Assembly (NCBI RefSeq): GCF_003952185.1
Contig: NZ_RXFS01000003.1
Coordinates: 372,001-436,000 of the forward strand
Reading direction: 5' to 3'
Source: Variovorax sp. 679
GTDB taxonomy: Bacteria > Pseudomonadota > Gammaproteobacteria > Burkholderiales > Burkholderiaceae_C
Length of the DNA: 64,000 nt
The first letter of the stretch is position 1, and each line of letters starts with the position of its first letter. A model generated the notes under the pieces. It saw nothing but the letters and a program-made list of their open reading frames with translations. It did not search any database and was not told the origin of the DNA. The position numbers were made by a program, and so were the translations under genes. Positions 28,404-36,887 of the stretch are shown piece by piece.

Positions 28404-28800
28404 TTGCGCGCTCCTTCAGGTCATGCCAGGCGACGAGCAGGAAGCCGCCGACCAGCCCCAGGTGTTCGAAGAAGGAGTTTGCCGCCATGAAGCGCTCCTG
28501 CCCGACGGGCATCTGCCAGAAGCGCAGTGCCACGAAGGTCGCCATCAGGGTGAAGCCGGCCAGGGCCAGCGCGCCGAGCCAGCGCAGGCGGCCCGTGAGG
28601 ATCAGCGCCGAGGCGCCGAGCTCCAGCACGATGACTGCCACGGCCAGCGGGCCGGCGGGCGACAGGCCGAAGTGGTTCATCTCGGCGAGGGCCGCGTTGA
28701 AGTCCATCGCCTTGTTGAGCCCGCCCTGCAGGTAGGCCGCGCACAGCAGCAGCAAGGCGATCCAGCGCAGTGCGGGTGAGGTTGTCCAGCGCATCGTCAT
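28396..28800 (-). CDS. DoxX family membrane protein
   Basis: Small inner-membrane protein of 134 residues with four predicted membrane helices and the DoxX-type segments GLNKAMDFNA and SFFEHLGLVGGFLLV. Family members are associated with redox or thiol homeostasis, but no role is fixed for this one. Two ATG codons (28800 and 28794) lie close together; the first is used. It begins 2 bases after the amidohydrolase stop and overlaps the MFS exporter start, so it belongs to the same operon. Confidence 0.85.
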   Translation of the reverse strand: MTMRWTTSPALRWIALLLLCAAYLQGGLNKAMDFNAALAEMNHFGLSPAGPLAVAVIVLELGASALILTGRLRWLGALALAGFTLMATFVALRFWQMPVGQERFMAANSFFEHLGLVGGFLLVAWHDLKERANV

Positions 28801-28802
28801 CC

Positions 28803-30806
28803 TCACACCGCCCAGCAGGCGCAGCCGAGGGCGCCCCAGAAGCTCTTGAGGTCGCCAACGGGCAGCTTGCTGCTCCAGGCCGTGGCGTGGCTGTGGCCGT
28901 GCACGTTGCAGTTGTTGGCGCAGCCGCAGGACGCAGCAGCGTTGCGCATCACCTTCTGCAGCGGCGCGCCTTCCTTCTTGTCGGCCCATCCGGCATAGCC
29001 GCCGAAGGTGCGCGCGGGCGACCAGTCGGGCATGGCCGGCGGCACCGAGCCCTCGTCGTGAGAGGCGAAGACGCCGGCGCCGTAGACCACCTTGCCGCCC
29101 ACCATCGTGAGCAGCGCGGTCGTGTCGGCGATGTCCGATTCGGGGCAGGCGAAGAAGTCGCGATCGGGCACCACCAGGTCGGCGAGCTGGCCGGCCTGGA
29201 TGCGGCCCTTCTTGCCCTCCTCGTTCGAGAACCAGGTGACGTTCTCGGTCCACATGCGCAGAGCCTGTTCGCGGTCGAGCAGGTTGCGCTGCGGCGTGAT
29301 CTGCAGGCCGCCCACCGTCTTGCCCGTGACCAGCCAAGACAGCGACACCCACGGGTTGTACGAGGCCACGCGGGTGGCGTCGGTGCCGGCCGAGACCTTC
29401 AGGCCGCGCTCCAGCATGCGCTTGACCGGCGGCGTGGCCTCGGCGGCGGCAGCGCCGTAGCGCTCCACGAAGTATTCGCCCTGGTAGGCCATGCGGTGCT
29501 GCACCGCCACGCCGCCGCCCAGCGCGGCGATGCGGTCCATCGACTTCTCCGAAATGGTCTCTGCATGGTCGAAGAACCAGTTCAGGCCGGCCAGCGGGGT
29601 ATCTTTGTTGACCTTCTCGAACACGTCGAGCGAGCGGCTGATGGTCTCGTCGTAGGTGGCGTGCATGCGCCAGGGCCAGCGGTTCTGCGCCAGGATGCGC
29701 ACCACGCCTTCGAGGTCGCCTTCCATCTCGGGTGCCATCTCGGGGCGCGGCTGGCGGAAGTCCTCGAAGTCTGCGGCCGAGAACACCAGCATCTCGCCGG
29801 CGCCGTTGTGGCGGAAGTAGTCGTCGCCCTGCTTGTATTTGGAGTTGGCGGTCCAGTTCAGGAAGTCTTCCTTTTCCTGCTTGGGCTTCTGCGTGAACAG
29901 GTTGTAGGCCAGGCGGATGGTGAGCTGGCCGTCGTCGGCGAGCTTCTGGATCACTTCGTAGTCGTCGGGGTAGTTCTGGTTGCCGCCGCCCGCGTCGATG
30001 GCGCCGGTCACGCCCAGGCGGTTGAGCTCGCGCATGAAGTGGCGCGTGGAATTGAGCTGGTAGTCGAAGGGCAGCTTCGGGCCCTTGGCCAGCGTGGCGT
30101 AGAGGATGGCCGCGTTGGGCTTGGCCAGCAGCAGGCCCGTGGGGTTGCCGGCGCTGTCGCGCACGATCTCGCCGCCGGGAGGCGCGGGCGTGTCCTTGGT
30201 GTAGCCCACGGCGCGCATCGCGGCGCCGTTGAGCAGTGCGCGATCGTACAGGTGCAGGATGAAGACCGGCGTGTCGGGCGCCACCGCGTTCAGCTCCTCG
30301 ATGGTCGGCAGGCGCTTTTCCACGAACTGGTGCTCGGTGAAGCCGCCCACCACGCGCACCCACTGCGGCGCCGGCGTGATCGCCACCTGGCGCTTGAGCA
30401 TCGACATCGCATCGGCCAGGCTGCGAACGCCGTCCCAGCGCAGCTCCATGTTGAAGTTCAGGCCGCCGCGAATGATGTGCAGGTGGTTGTCGATCAGCCC
30501 CGGCAGCACGCGCTTGCCCTGCAGGTCGATCACGCGGGTGGCGCTGCCGGCCAGCGGCAGCACGTCTTCGGCGCGGCCCACGCGGGTGAAGCGGCCGTCC
30601 TTGATGGCCACGGCGTCGGCCACCGGGTTGGCGCGGTCCAGCGTGGTGAAGCGGCCGTTGCGCAGGATCAGGTCGGGGCGTTGAAGGGTGTCGGGGGTGT
30701 TGGACATGTTGCTGGAAAGAGAGGCGACCGCGAGGCCGGGGGCTGCGAGGGTGGCGCCGAGCGCTCCGAGGAGGCGCCGGCGGCTGGGGTCTGCGGATGG
30801 GCTCAT
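28803..30806 (-). CDS. Tat-exported YtcJ-type amidohydrolase with Cys/His-rich tail
   Basis: Metal-dependent amidohydrolase (Amidohydro_3/YtcJ group) of 667 residues. The start MSPSADPSRRRLLGALGATL carries a twin-arginine signal (RRRLLG followed by a hydrophobic stretch), so it is probably exported folded to the periplasm. The metal-binding DNHLHIIRGG is near residue 105; later conserved segments are ATYDETI, WFFDHAETI and SAGTDATRV. The last 45 residues are unusual: a Cys/His-rich tail (CGCANNCNVHGHSH, then GCACW) with no place in the catalytic domain. The start overlaps the XapX gene stop by ATGA. The substrate is unknown. Confidence 0.85.
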   Translation of the reverse strand: MSPSADPSRRRLLGALGATLAAPGLAVASLSSNMSNTPDTLQRPDLILRNGRFTTLDRANPVADAVAIKDGRFTRVGRAEDVLPLAGSATRVIDLQGKRVLPGLIDNHLHIIRGGLNFNMELRWDGVRSLADAMSMLKRQVAITPAPQWVRVVGGFTEHQFVEKRLPTIEELNAVAPDTPVFILHLYDRALLNGAAMRAVGYTKDTPAPPGGEIVRDSAGNPTGLLLAKPNAAILYATLAKGPKLPFDYQLNSTRHFMRELNRLGVTGAIDAGGGNQNYPDDYEVIQKLADDGQLTIRLAYNLFTQKPKQEKEDFLNWTANSKYKQGDDYFRHNGAGEMLVFSAADFEDFRQPRPEMAPEMEGDLEGVVRILAQNRWPWRMHATYDETISRSLDVFEKVNKDTPLAGLNWFFDHAETISEKSMDRIAALGGGVAVQHRMAYQGEYFVERYGAAAAEATPPVKRMLERGLKVSAGTDATRVASYNPWVSLSWLVTGKTVGGLQITPQRNLLDREQALRMWTENVTWFSNEEGKKGRIQAGQLADLVVPDRDFFACPESDIADTTALLTMVGGKVVYGAGVFASHDEGSVPPAMPDWSPARTFGGYAGWADKKEGAPLQKVMRNAAASCGCANNCNVHGHSHATAWSSKLPVGDLKSFWGALGCACWAV

Positions 30807-31096
30807 GCGTCGCGCCTGCCGGTGGACGGGGCTTCGGCGGTGCTCGCCGCCGAGGGCTGGGCGCACTTCGGCAGTTCGCCGAACACGTGCGGCTTGACCT
30901 GGTGGTGCAGCCACGAGGTGGCCACCGCGTCGGGCTTGATCACGCTCTTGATGAGCGGCGGGATCTGCTCGCCGAGCAGGATCCCGAGAAGCCCCACCAG
31001 GGCGATGACCGGCGGCGCCGGCGAGCGCACCTGGAAGAGTGCGTAGATCACGCCGACCAGCAGGCCGAGCGCGAGCGACAGGACATAGGGCTTCAT
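30803..31096 (-). CDS. XapX-domain (DUF1427) small membrane protein
   Basis: A 97-residue protein whose first half matches the XapX domain, two short membrane helices separated by a turn with RSPAPP and LLGEQIPPLI; the rest is a hydrophilic tail. XapX proteins are commonly found next to hydrolases, and their role is unknown. The gene overlaps the amidohydrolase start (ATGA) and follows the isochorismatase-like gene by 26 bases. Confidence 0.85.
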   Translation of the reverse strand: MKPYVLSLALGLLVGVIYALFQVRSPAPPVIALVGLLGILLGEQIPPLIKSVIKPDAVATSWLHHQVKPHVFGELPKCAQPSAASTAEAPSTGRRDA

Positions 31097-31122
31097 GATC
31101 TGGTTCGCCTCGGCTTTGTCGA

Positions 31123-31776
31123 TCAACCTTCGTGCGCGCCGAACATGGTCTTGGCGTAGGTCACGCCCAGGCCGTAGGCGCCGCCCACCTTCTTCGCGAT
31201 GCCGGTGGTGAGCTCGTAGGTCTCGCCGCGGGCCCAGTCGCGCTGCAGCTCGAGCAGGTATTGCAGCGAGGTCATCGGCTGCGCACCGGCCTGCACCATG
31301 CGCTCCATCGCGCGGTTGTGCGCCTCGGTCGACACGTCGCCGCAGGCGTCGGCGATCACGTACACCTCGAAGCCCTGGTCGAGCGCCGACAGCGCCGGGC
31401 CGACGATGCACACGCTGGTCCACAGGCCAGCCAGCACGATGCGCGGCTTGCCGATCTGGTTCACGCGCTCGATCACGGCGGCGTCTTCCCAGGTGTTCAT
31501 CGAGGTGCGGTCCAGCATCTTCTGGCCCGGGAAGGCGTCAGTGATCTCGCTGAACATCGGGCCCGAGAAGCTCTTCTCGGCCACGGTCGTGAGGATGGTC
31601 GACACGCCGAAGCCGGCCGCCGCCTGCGCCACCAGCGCGGCGTTGTTGCGCAGGTTCACGGCGTCGATGGAGTGGGTGGCGAAGGCCATCTGCGACTGGA
31701 AGTCGATCATCACCAGCGTGTGGTCGGTGGGGTTGAGCAGCTTGGCGCCGGCGGTGGGGGTGGCTTTGACGGTCAT
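31123..31776 (-). CDS. Isochorismatase-family cysteine hydrolase (YcaC-like)
   Basis: Cytoplasmic hydrolase of the isochorismatase-like fold, 217 residues from MTVKATPTAG, with a good AGGAG site six bases upstream. The Asp-Lys-Cys triad appears as VMIDFQ, TVAEKSFSG and WTSVCIVG. Relatives include YcaC and nicotinamidase-like amidases; the natural substrate is unknown. It is the first gene of the minus-strand operon reaching down to the alpha/beta hydrolase and is divergent from a LysR gene, which probably controls it. Confidence 0.87.
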   Translation of the reverse strand: MTVKATPTAGAKLLNPTDHTLVMIDFQSQMAFATHSIDAVNLRNNAALVAQAAAGFGVSTILTTVAEKSFSGPMFSEITDAFPGQKMLDRTSMNTWEDAAVIERVNQIGKPRIVLAGLWTSVCIVGPALSALDQGFEVYVIADACGDVSTEAHNRAMERMVQAGAQPMTSLQYLLELQRDWARGETYELTTGIAKKVGGAYGLGVTYAKTMFGAHEG

Positions 31777-31906
31777 GGGAAGCTCCTTTGGATTGAATGG
31801 ATGTTCGATTGGATTCACAATTTGCTTTCGGAGGGAATCTCCTTGGCACGGGATGAATCATCGAGGTCAATCAAGCTGTTATCGACGAAACTTTTCACCT
31901 TCAATC

Positions 31907-31927
31907 ATCGAAGTTTTCGATCATCGA
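31907..31927. promoter_or_regulatory. Candidate LysR-type operator
   Basis: In the 193-base spacer between the isochorismatase-like gene and the divergent LysR gene, ATCGAAGTTTTCGAT (31907-31921) is a perfect inverted repeat with 6-base arms, overlapped by TCGATCATCGA (31917-31927). LysR regulators typically bind such dyads in the shared intergenic region. Binding is inferred from position only. Confidence 0.5.
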
Positions 31928-31969
31928 TTTCCCACTTAACCCTTCCTTCTTCTTTCAAGGAACCGCAGC

Positions 31970-32881
31970 GTGCTCAAACTCAGCCTGGAAGCCATCGAGG
32001 TCGTCGATGCCATCGCCCGCCACGGCTCCTTCGCCGCCGCCGCCGCGCGCCTGAACAAGGTGCCCTCCACCATCTCGTACGCCGTGGGCAAGCTGGAGGA
32101 ACAGCTCGACATGCTGCTCTTCGAGCGCAACGGCCCGCGCGTGACGCTCACCGCCGCCGGCGAGGAAATGCTCAAGGAGGGCCGCTGGCTGCTCAGCGCC
32201 GCGAGCGACCTCGAATCGCGCATGCGGCTGATCGCCACCGGCTACGAGTCGGAACTGCGCCTCGTGCACGACTCGCTGATTCCCACGCAGGCGCTCATCG
32301 GCGACATCCGCGCCTTCGAAGACCTGCGCTGCGGCACCCGGCTGCGCATCGGCTGCGAGGCGCTCACCGGCAGTTGGGAGGCGCTGCGCGAGGGCCGCGC
32401 CGACATCGTCATCGCCGCCGGCGAAGGCCCTGCCGGCGGCGGCTATCAGGCCGTGACCGTGGGCAGCCTCGACTTCGCGTTCTGCGTGGCGCCCTCGCAC
32501 CCGCTCACGCGGATCGGCCGCCCGCTGCAGCGCGGCGACCTGCTCGAATGCAACGCCATCGTGGTGGGCGACAGCGCACGCACGCTGTCGGAGCGCACCG
32601 TCGGTCTGCTGGCCGGGCAGCCGCGCATTACCGTGCCTTCGATGCCCGCGAAGATCGCCTGCCAGGTGGCCGGCCTGGGCCACGGCTTTTTGCCGCGCGC
32701 CTGCATCGCGGATGAGCTGAAGCGCGGCACGCTGGTCGAGCTGCCCACCGAGGAACCGCGCCCGCCCGAGGCGTTCTGGCTGGCCTGGAAGACCGGCGCG
32801 CAAGGGCAGGCGCTGCGCTGGTGGCGCGAGCGGATGAATCGCAAGCTGATACCGGCGTTGCTGCCGCGCTCGGCCCTGTGA
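31970..32881 (+). CDS. LysR-family transcriptional regulator
   Basis: LysR-type regulator of 303 residues, starting at GTG behind an AAGGA site. The N-terminal winged helix-turn-helix (about residues 3-62) includes FAAAAARLNKVPSTISYAVGKLEEQL and LFERNG; the rest is the effector-binding domain. It is transcribed away from the isochorismatase/XapX/amidohydrolase operon and is the obvious candidate to control it; the effector is unknown. Confidence 0.93.
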   Translation: MLKLSLEAIEVVDAIARHGSFAAAAARLNKVPSTISYAVGKLEEQLDMLLFERNGPRVTLTAAGEEMLKEGRWLLSAASDLESRMRLIATGYESELRLVHDSLIPTQALIGDIRAFEDLRCGTRLRIGCEALTGSWEALREGRADIVIAAGEGPAGGGYQAVTVGSLDFAFCVAPSHPLTRIGRPLQRGDLLECNAIVVGDSARTLSERTVGLLAGQPRITVPSMPAKIACQVAGLGHGFLPRACIADELKRGTLVELPTEEPRPPEAFWLAWKTGAQGQALRWWRERMNRKLIPALLPRSAL

Positions 32882-32893
32882 ACGTCAGGGCGC

Positions 32894-33523
32894 TCAGCCC
32901 GCCGCGCGCAGCTTGTCCAGCGCCCGGTCGAGGAACGCGAGCCGGTCCTGTCCCCAGAAGCGCTCGCCATTCAGGATGAAGGTCGGCGCGCCGAACACGC
33001 CCGCTTCCACCGCCTCGGCGCTGTTGGCGCGGTACACCGCCAGCACCTCGGCCGATTGCTCCATCGCCTGCAGCGAGGCGCCGTCGTAGCCGTTCTCGTC
33101 GGCCACCGCGATGCGCACCTCGGCCTTCGACGTGTCGCGCTCCTCGGCCCACAGCGCGCGAAGCAGCGCGTGCGACAGCGGTTGGGCGTCGAGGCCCTTC
33201 AGTTGTGCAGCGATCACCATCCAGCCCGGGTACTTGTTCCAGTTCGGATCGGTGGGCGCGCCCTTGGGGTAGTGCGCGGGCTCCAGGTTCATGGGCATGC
33301 CGAGGTAGTCGCTCCAGCGCGCGAGCTCGAGCGCGTGGTACGTGCGGCGCGGCTCGGGGCGGGTCTTCAGCGGAATGCCGCCGGTCTGCGGCACCACGGC
33401 CTGGAAGTCATAGGGCTTGAGCGTGAGCCGCACGTGGTGGCGGCGCACGATGTCTTGAAGTTGCGGGCCACCGAGGTAGGCCCAGGGGGAGGAGAGGCTG
33501 TAGTAGCAGTCGAGCGCGATCAT
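32894..33523 (-). CDS. 2-hydroxychromene-2-carboxylate isomerase-like (DsbA/GST-kappa fold)
   Basis: Thioredoxin-fold protein of 209 residues in the HCCA isomerase/GST-kappa family, which catalyse glutathione-dependent isomerisations in aromatic breakdown. The N-terminus (DCYYSLSSPWAYLG) has the active-site Ser in the SSPW context, and the C-terminal GVFGAPTFILNGERFWGQDR is typical of the group. No naphthalene or similar pathway genes are nearby, so the substrate is open. It is convergent with the upstream LysR gene (12-base gap) and divergent from the MFS gene. Confidence 0.88.
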   Translation of the reverse strand: MIALDCYYSLSSPWAYLGGPQLQDIVRRHHVRLTLKPYDFQAVVPQTGGIPLKTRPEPRRTYHALELARWSDYLGMPMNLEPAHYPKGAPTDPNWNKYPGWMVIAAQLKGLDAQPLSHALLRALWAEERDTSKAEVRIAVADENGYDGASLQAMEQSAEVLAVYRANSAEAVEAGVFGAPTFILNGERFWGQDRLAFLDRALDKLRAAG

Positions 33524-33611
33524 GTTTCGATTATCTTCAGCGCATGCCCGCCCTCGCCGCGCCTTCCACCCCTCTCCCCTCGGGGTCAGCCGCGCGGGAC
33601 ATGGCGGCGCG

Positions 33612-34796
33612 ATGAAGTTCCCGGCCTTTCTTTTCTCGCTGTTCCTTTCCCGGCTCGCCGACCAGATCCTGCTGTTCCTGGTGCCGCTGGTGGTGTTCCA
33701 GGTGACGCAGGACGTGGCGTGGTCCGGCTACGCCTTCGCGGCCGAGACGCTGCCGCGCTTTCTGTCGTTTCCCGTCTGCGGCGCGCTGTGCGACCGGGTG
33801 TCGCCGCTGAAGCTGTTGCGCGGCAGCCAGATTCTTCGCGCGCTGGTCTGCGTGCTCGGCGTGCTGGCCAACGAGGCGATGGGCGGCATCGGCTGGCTGG
33901 TGGGCCTCTCGGCGGTGTGCGGCGTGCTCACCACCCAGGGCGTGATGGCCCGCGAGGTGATGCTGCCGCAGATCGCCACGCAGCACGGCTTCGACAAGGT
34001 GCTGGCCTATGCGCAGACCGCCGAGCAGACCGGCACCGTGCTCGGCCCGCTGGTGGCAGCGGCCCTGTTCGCGCTGTGGCCGTGGCAGGCGGTGGTCGGC
34101 GCGGCCGCAGGCTTCTTCCTGCTGGCCGACGTCGCCACCTCGTACTGGCGCCGCGGCAACCCCGTGCAGCTGCAACAGCCGCAGGGCGCGCCAGGCCACT
34201 TGCTGCAACCCGTCATCACGGCCCTCGGCCACGTGCTGCGCCTGCCGGGACTGCTGCGCCTGACCATGCTCACCTCCGGCGTCAACCTGATGCTAGGCAC
34301 CACGCTGGCATCCGCCGCTGCGATGGTCACCGGCCTGCACCAGCGCTCGGCCACCTATTACGCCGGGCTGCAGACGCTCGGGGCCGTCGCCACCATCGCG
34401 ATCCTGCTGGCGATCATCCGCGGGTCGATCCCGCTCAGGCGCATGGGCGTCACCGCCTACGCGTTGATACTGGCCGGCGGCCTGCTCACCGCCGCGAGCA
34501 CCAGCCACTGGGGCTACGCGGCCGGCTTCCTGCTGGTGATTGGCTTCGACAAGATGTTCAGCATCTACATCCGCATCCACCGCCAGCGGATCATTCCGGC
34601 GCAGGACTACGGCAAGACCACCGGCGTGATCGTGCTGCTGAACAACCTGACGCAACCGCTGGCCGGGCTGATCGTCGGCGCGTTCGCGGATGCGACGCAG
34701 ACGCGCGGGGTGATCTTTGCGGTGTGCTTGCTGGTGGGGGCGATCGGAATTGCTTCGGCCGTGGCCGGCAGAAAAGCCCCCGCTACATCACCTTGA
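33612..34796 (+). CDS. MFS transporter
   Basis: Major facilitator of 394 residues with about twelve membrane segments, starting MKFPAFLFSLFLSRLADQI. The loop between helices 2 and 3 reads GALCDRVSPLKLL, and RGSIPLRRMGV marks the half-way loop, consistent with the MFS_3/DHA3 drug-exporter type. The substrate is unknown. The frame extends 30 codons upstream without membrane character. Its last 14 bases overlap the convergent anti-sigma factor gene. Confidence 0.85.
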   Translation: MKFPAFLFSLFLSRLADQILLFLVPLVVFQVTQDVAWSGYAFAAETLPRFLSFPVCGALCDRVSPLKLLRGSQILRALVCVLGVLANEAMGGIGWLVGLSAVCGVLTTQGVMAREVMLPQIATQHGFDKVLAYAQTAEQTGTVLGPLVAAALFALWPWQAVVGAAAGFFLLADVATSYWRRGNPVQLQQPQGAPGHLLQPVITALGHVLRLPGLLRLTMLTSGVNLMLGTTLASAAAMVTGLHQRSATYYAGLQTLGAVATIAILLAIIRGSIPLRRMGVTAYALILAGGLLTAASTSHWGYAAGFLLVIGFDKMFSIYIRIHRQRIIPAQDYGKTTGVIVLLNNLTQPLAGLIVGAFADATQTRGVIFAVCLLVGAIGIASAVAGRKAPATSP

Positions 34797-35520
34797 CCGC
34801 ACGCCCGATGAACTGGATCGGCCCGGTCGGCCGGTCGATCGGCGAGCCGTTCTCCGGCTCCAGCGTGAGCTCGAACAGCTGGTTCGGCTCCAGCGGAGGC
34901 AGCTTGTCGATGGGAATGCGCAGCGCTTGGCCCTGCTTGACCAGGCCCAGCGACACGGGTCCGCGCCATTGGTCGGCCTTGGTCCAGAACTGAAGCGTCT
35001 TCTGCGGCGGCACTTCGAATGTGCCCAGCGGCACCAGGCTCAGCTGACGCGACGAGGAGGTCTGGATCACCCAGCCCGGCGACTTGTCCTGCGGGGCGAC
35101 CAGCACCACCATGTATTGCGGCGTCGGCAGCGGACGCGTGACGAGCACGGCCACCATCAACGCGGCCGCTGCGAACCCGCCCGCGGCAAGGCCGCGCCAC
35201 AACCTCAGGTCGTTCCACCAGCCCGGGAAGGTCGATGGACGCGCGGACGTGGCCTTCTTCTCCTCCGGCCCCGCCACGCTGCCAAGGCTGCGTTCGATGC
35301 GCGGCCAGAGCGTCGGCGACGGCTCCTCGGGCAGCGAAAGCACAGTGAGCGGCAGCAGCCGCGCCTCCCACGCCTGCACGGCATCGCGCAAGGCCGGCTC
35401 ATCGCGCATGCGAGCCTCGACCGCGGCGCGCGCACCGGCCGACAGCGTGCCGAGCACGTACTCGCCCGCCAGCGCGTCGATGCCTTCGTCGCCGGTTGTG
35501 GTCGTCGGGTTGCCGTTCAT
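34783..35520 (-). CDS. Anti-sigma factor, RskA type
   Basis: Membrane-bound anti-sigma factor expected to hold the adjacent ECF sigma factor inactive. The 245-residue protein has a cytoplasmic N-terminal anti-sigma domain with the GEYVLGTLSAGARAAVEARM-like helix pair, one membrane segment at about residues 108-128, and a periplasmic RskA-type domain (FEVPPQKTLQFW). The ATG overlaps the sigma-factor stop by ATGA, the usual coupling for such pairs. The inducing signal is not evident. Confidence 0.88.
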   Translation of the reverse strand: MNGNPTTTTGDEGIDALAGEYVLGTLSAGARAAVEARMRDEPALRDAVQAWEARLLPLTVLSLPEEPSPTLWPRIERSLGSVAGPEEKKATSARPSTFPGWWNDLRLWRGLAAGGFAAAALMVAVLVTRPLPTPQYMVVLVAPQDKSPGWVIQTSSSRQLSLVPLGTFEVPPQKTLQFWTKADQWRGPVSLGLVKQGQALRIPIDKLPPLEPNQLFELTLEPENGSPIDRPTGPIQFIGRAVKVM

Positions 35521-36092
35521 GCCATGCACTCCCGCAGCGCGCGCATGCCACGCAGGATCCAGGCCTTCACCGTGCCCAAAGGCGTCTGCAGCCGCTCGGC
35601 GATCTCGCCATGCGAGCAGCCTTCGACATACGCGAAGAGGATGCAGTCGCGCCGCGCCGGCTCCAGCCCGTTCAGGCAGTTCTCGAGCCTGCCCAGGTCG
35701 GCACGCAATTCGAACTGGTCGCCGGCCGCTGCGTATGCCGCCAGCGCAGCCTGGTCGTCGATGGCCTCGGCTGCGTCTTCGCTCACGTCCACCTGGCGCG
35801 CGCCGCTGCGCACCATGTTCAACGCGGCATTGCGCACCACGCTGTAGACCCAGCCCCGGCCTTCGCCGCGCGCCGGGTTGAAGGTTTCCGCGCGCTGCCA
35901 GATGCTGATGAACGCGTCGTGCAGCACGTCTTCGGCCTGCTGGCGCTGGCGCACGATGCGCAGCGCCACGCCCATCAGGTAGCGGCCCTCGCGCTGGTAC
36001 AGCTGCTGCAGGGCCTGACGATCGCCGCGGGCGCAAGCCATGAGAGCGGCGTCGTAGTCGAAGGGGGCGGCGGTGGGCGGCGGGTTCTGCAC
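35517..36092 (-). CDS. ECF-type RNA polymerase sigma factor
   Basis: Alternative sigma factor of 191 residues. Region 2 is seen in YLMGVALRIV with DVLHDAFISIWQRAETF, and region 4 in GCSHGEIAERLQTPLGTVKAWILRG, with a linker between. It is paired with an RskA-type anti-sigma gene. No matching promoter was found immediately upstream, so autoregulation is unclear; a candidate target promoter lies before the neighbouring DUF3455 lipoprotein gene. Confidence 0.93.
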   Translation of the reverse strand: MQNPPPTAAPFDYDAALMACARGDRQALQQLYQREGRYLMGVALRIVRQRQQAEDVLHDAFISIWQRAETFNPARGEGRGWVYSVVRNAALNMVRSGARQVDVSEDAAEAIDDQAALAAYAAAGDQFELRADLGRLENCLNGLEPARRDCILFAYVEGCSHGEIAERLQTPLGTVKAWILRGMRALRECMA

Positions 36093-36141
36093 CGGCCGAT
36101 GGTAGTGGAGCCAACGGCCCCGCCGCTGAATTACCCGCCGA

Positions 36142-36720
36142 TCAGGACGCCTTCCAGAAGATGTAGTCGGCCTGGTACTGCACGACCTGCTTCTGGCCCT
36201 TGGTGGCCGGCGTGCAGGGCACGGAAGCTGGCGCCACGCCGCCTTGCAGTGCCACGCGCTGGATGTAGGTCACACCCGTCATCGCGCCCGAGCCCACGGC
36301 CGGGTTGGCCTTCACGAGCTGGAACGGCAGGCTCGTCGGCCCCGAAGGCGCAACGGCCAGCTGAGTGGCCGTGAGCTTGGAGCCGTCGTTCGACTCCCAG
36401 GTGGCCGGCGGGCCGTAGTACTTGCCGACCTGCTTGCCGCCGCGGTCCCACAGCTTGGCGTCAGGGCCGACGAACACCCATTCGGTCTGGCCGGGGGCGT
36501 TGGCCTTGTCGCGGCATTCGTAGGTGATCTCGCCCTTGCCGACGGTTTCCATCGCGACCTTGTTGCCGGCCGGCACCTGGATGGTCGGCGGCAGGCTGGA
36601 CTGGTTGAAGGCCGGGGCCATCGAGCCCGAGGACATCGAGCCGCAGGCAGTGAGCGCGGCGGCAGCGGCGGAGACGGCGCCGAGAACGGCGAGCGAGCGG
36701 GTGGAACGAGAGGTGTGCAT
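36142..36720 (-). CDS. DUF3455 lipoprotein
   Basis: Secreted protein of 192 residues. A signal peptide ends in the lipobox LTAC (Cys26), so it is probably a lipoprotein. The mature part has the DUF3455 pattern: PAGNKV, a YECRDK segment, WVFVGPDAKLWD, and GVTYIQRV with a late Cys pair partner. The family function is unknown. The start follows AGGAG by seven bases. Its closeness to the ECF sigma pair suggests, but does not prove, that it belongs to that regulon. Confidence 0.85.
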   Translation of the reverse strand: MHTSRSTRSLAVLGAVSAAAAALTACGSMSSGSMAPAFNQSSLPPTIQVPAGNKVAMETVGKGEITYECRDKANAPGQTEWVFVGPDAKLWDRGGKQVGKYYGPPATWESNDGSKLTATQLAVAPSGPTSLPFQLVKANPAVGSGAMTGVTYIQRVALQGGVAPASVPCTPATKGQKQVVQYQADYIFWKAS

Positions 36721-36736
36721 GGAAATTCTCCTGGGT

Positions 36737-36799
36737 TGTAGAAGGTCAGCAGCTCCTCGCTGCTGGAGGGTCTACACGGCAGGAGTGGGTTTGGATGCA
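36737..36799 (-). promoter_or_regulatory. Leader hairpin and candidate ECF promoter upstream of DUF3455 gene
   Basis: On the minus strand, TGCATCC (36799-36793) lies 16-17 bases before GTGTAGA (36777-36771), an arrangement like some ECF promoters. Just downstream, TGTAGA/TCTACA and CAGCAG/CTGCTG form nested arms of one hairpin (36776-36737) ending 17 bases before the ATG. The promoter call is weak; the hairpin is plain in the sequence. Confidence 0.35.
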
Positions 36800-36887
36800 G
36801 GGGGCAGAAGATTTTTTAGAGCCGACAACGTGCCCCTGAATCGAATGCGGCGCGCGTCATGAAACGACACTGGCACTGGGGGCCACC

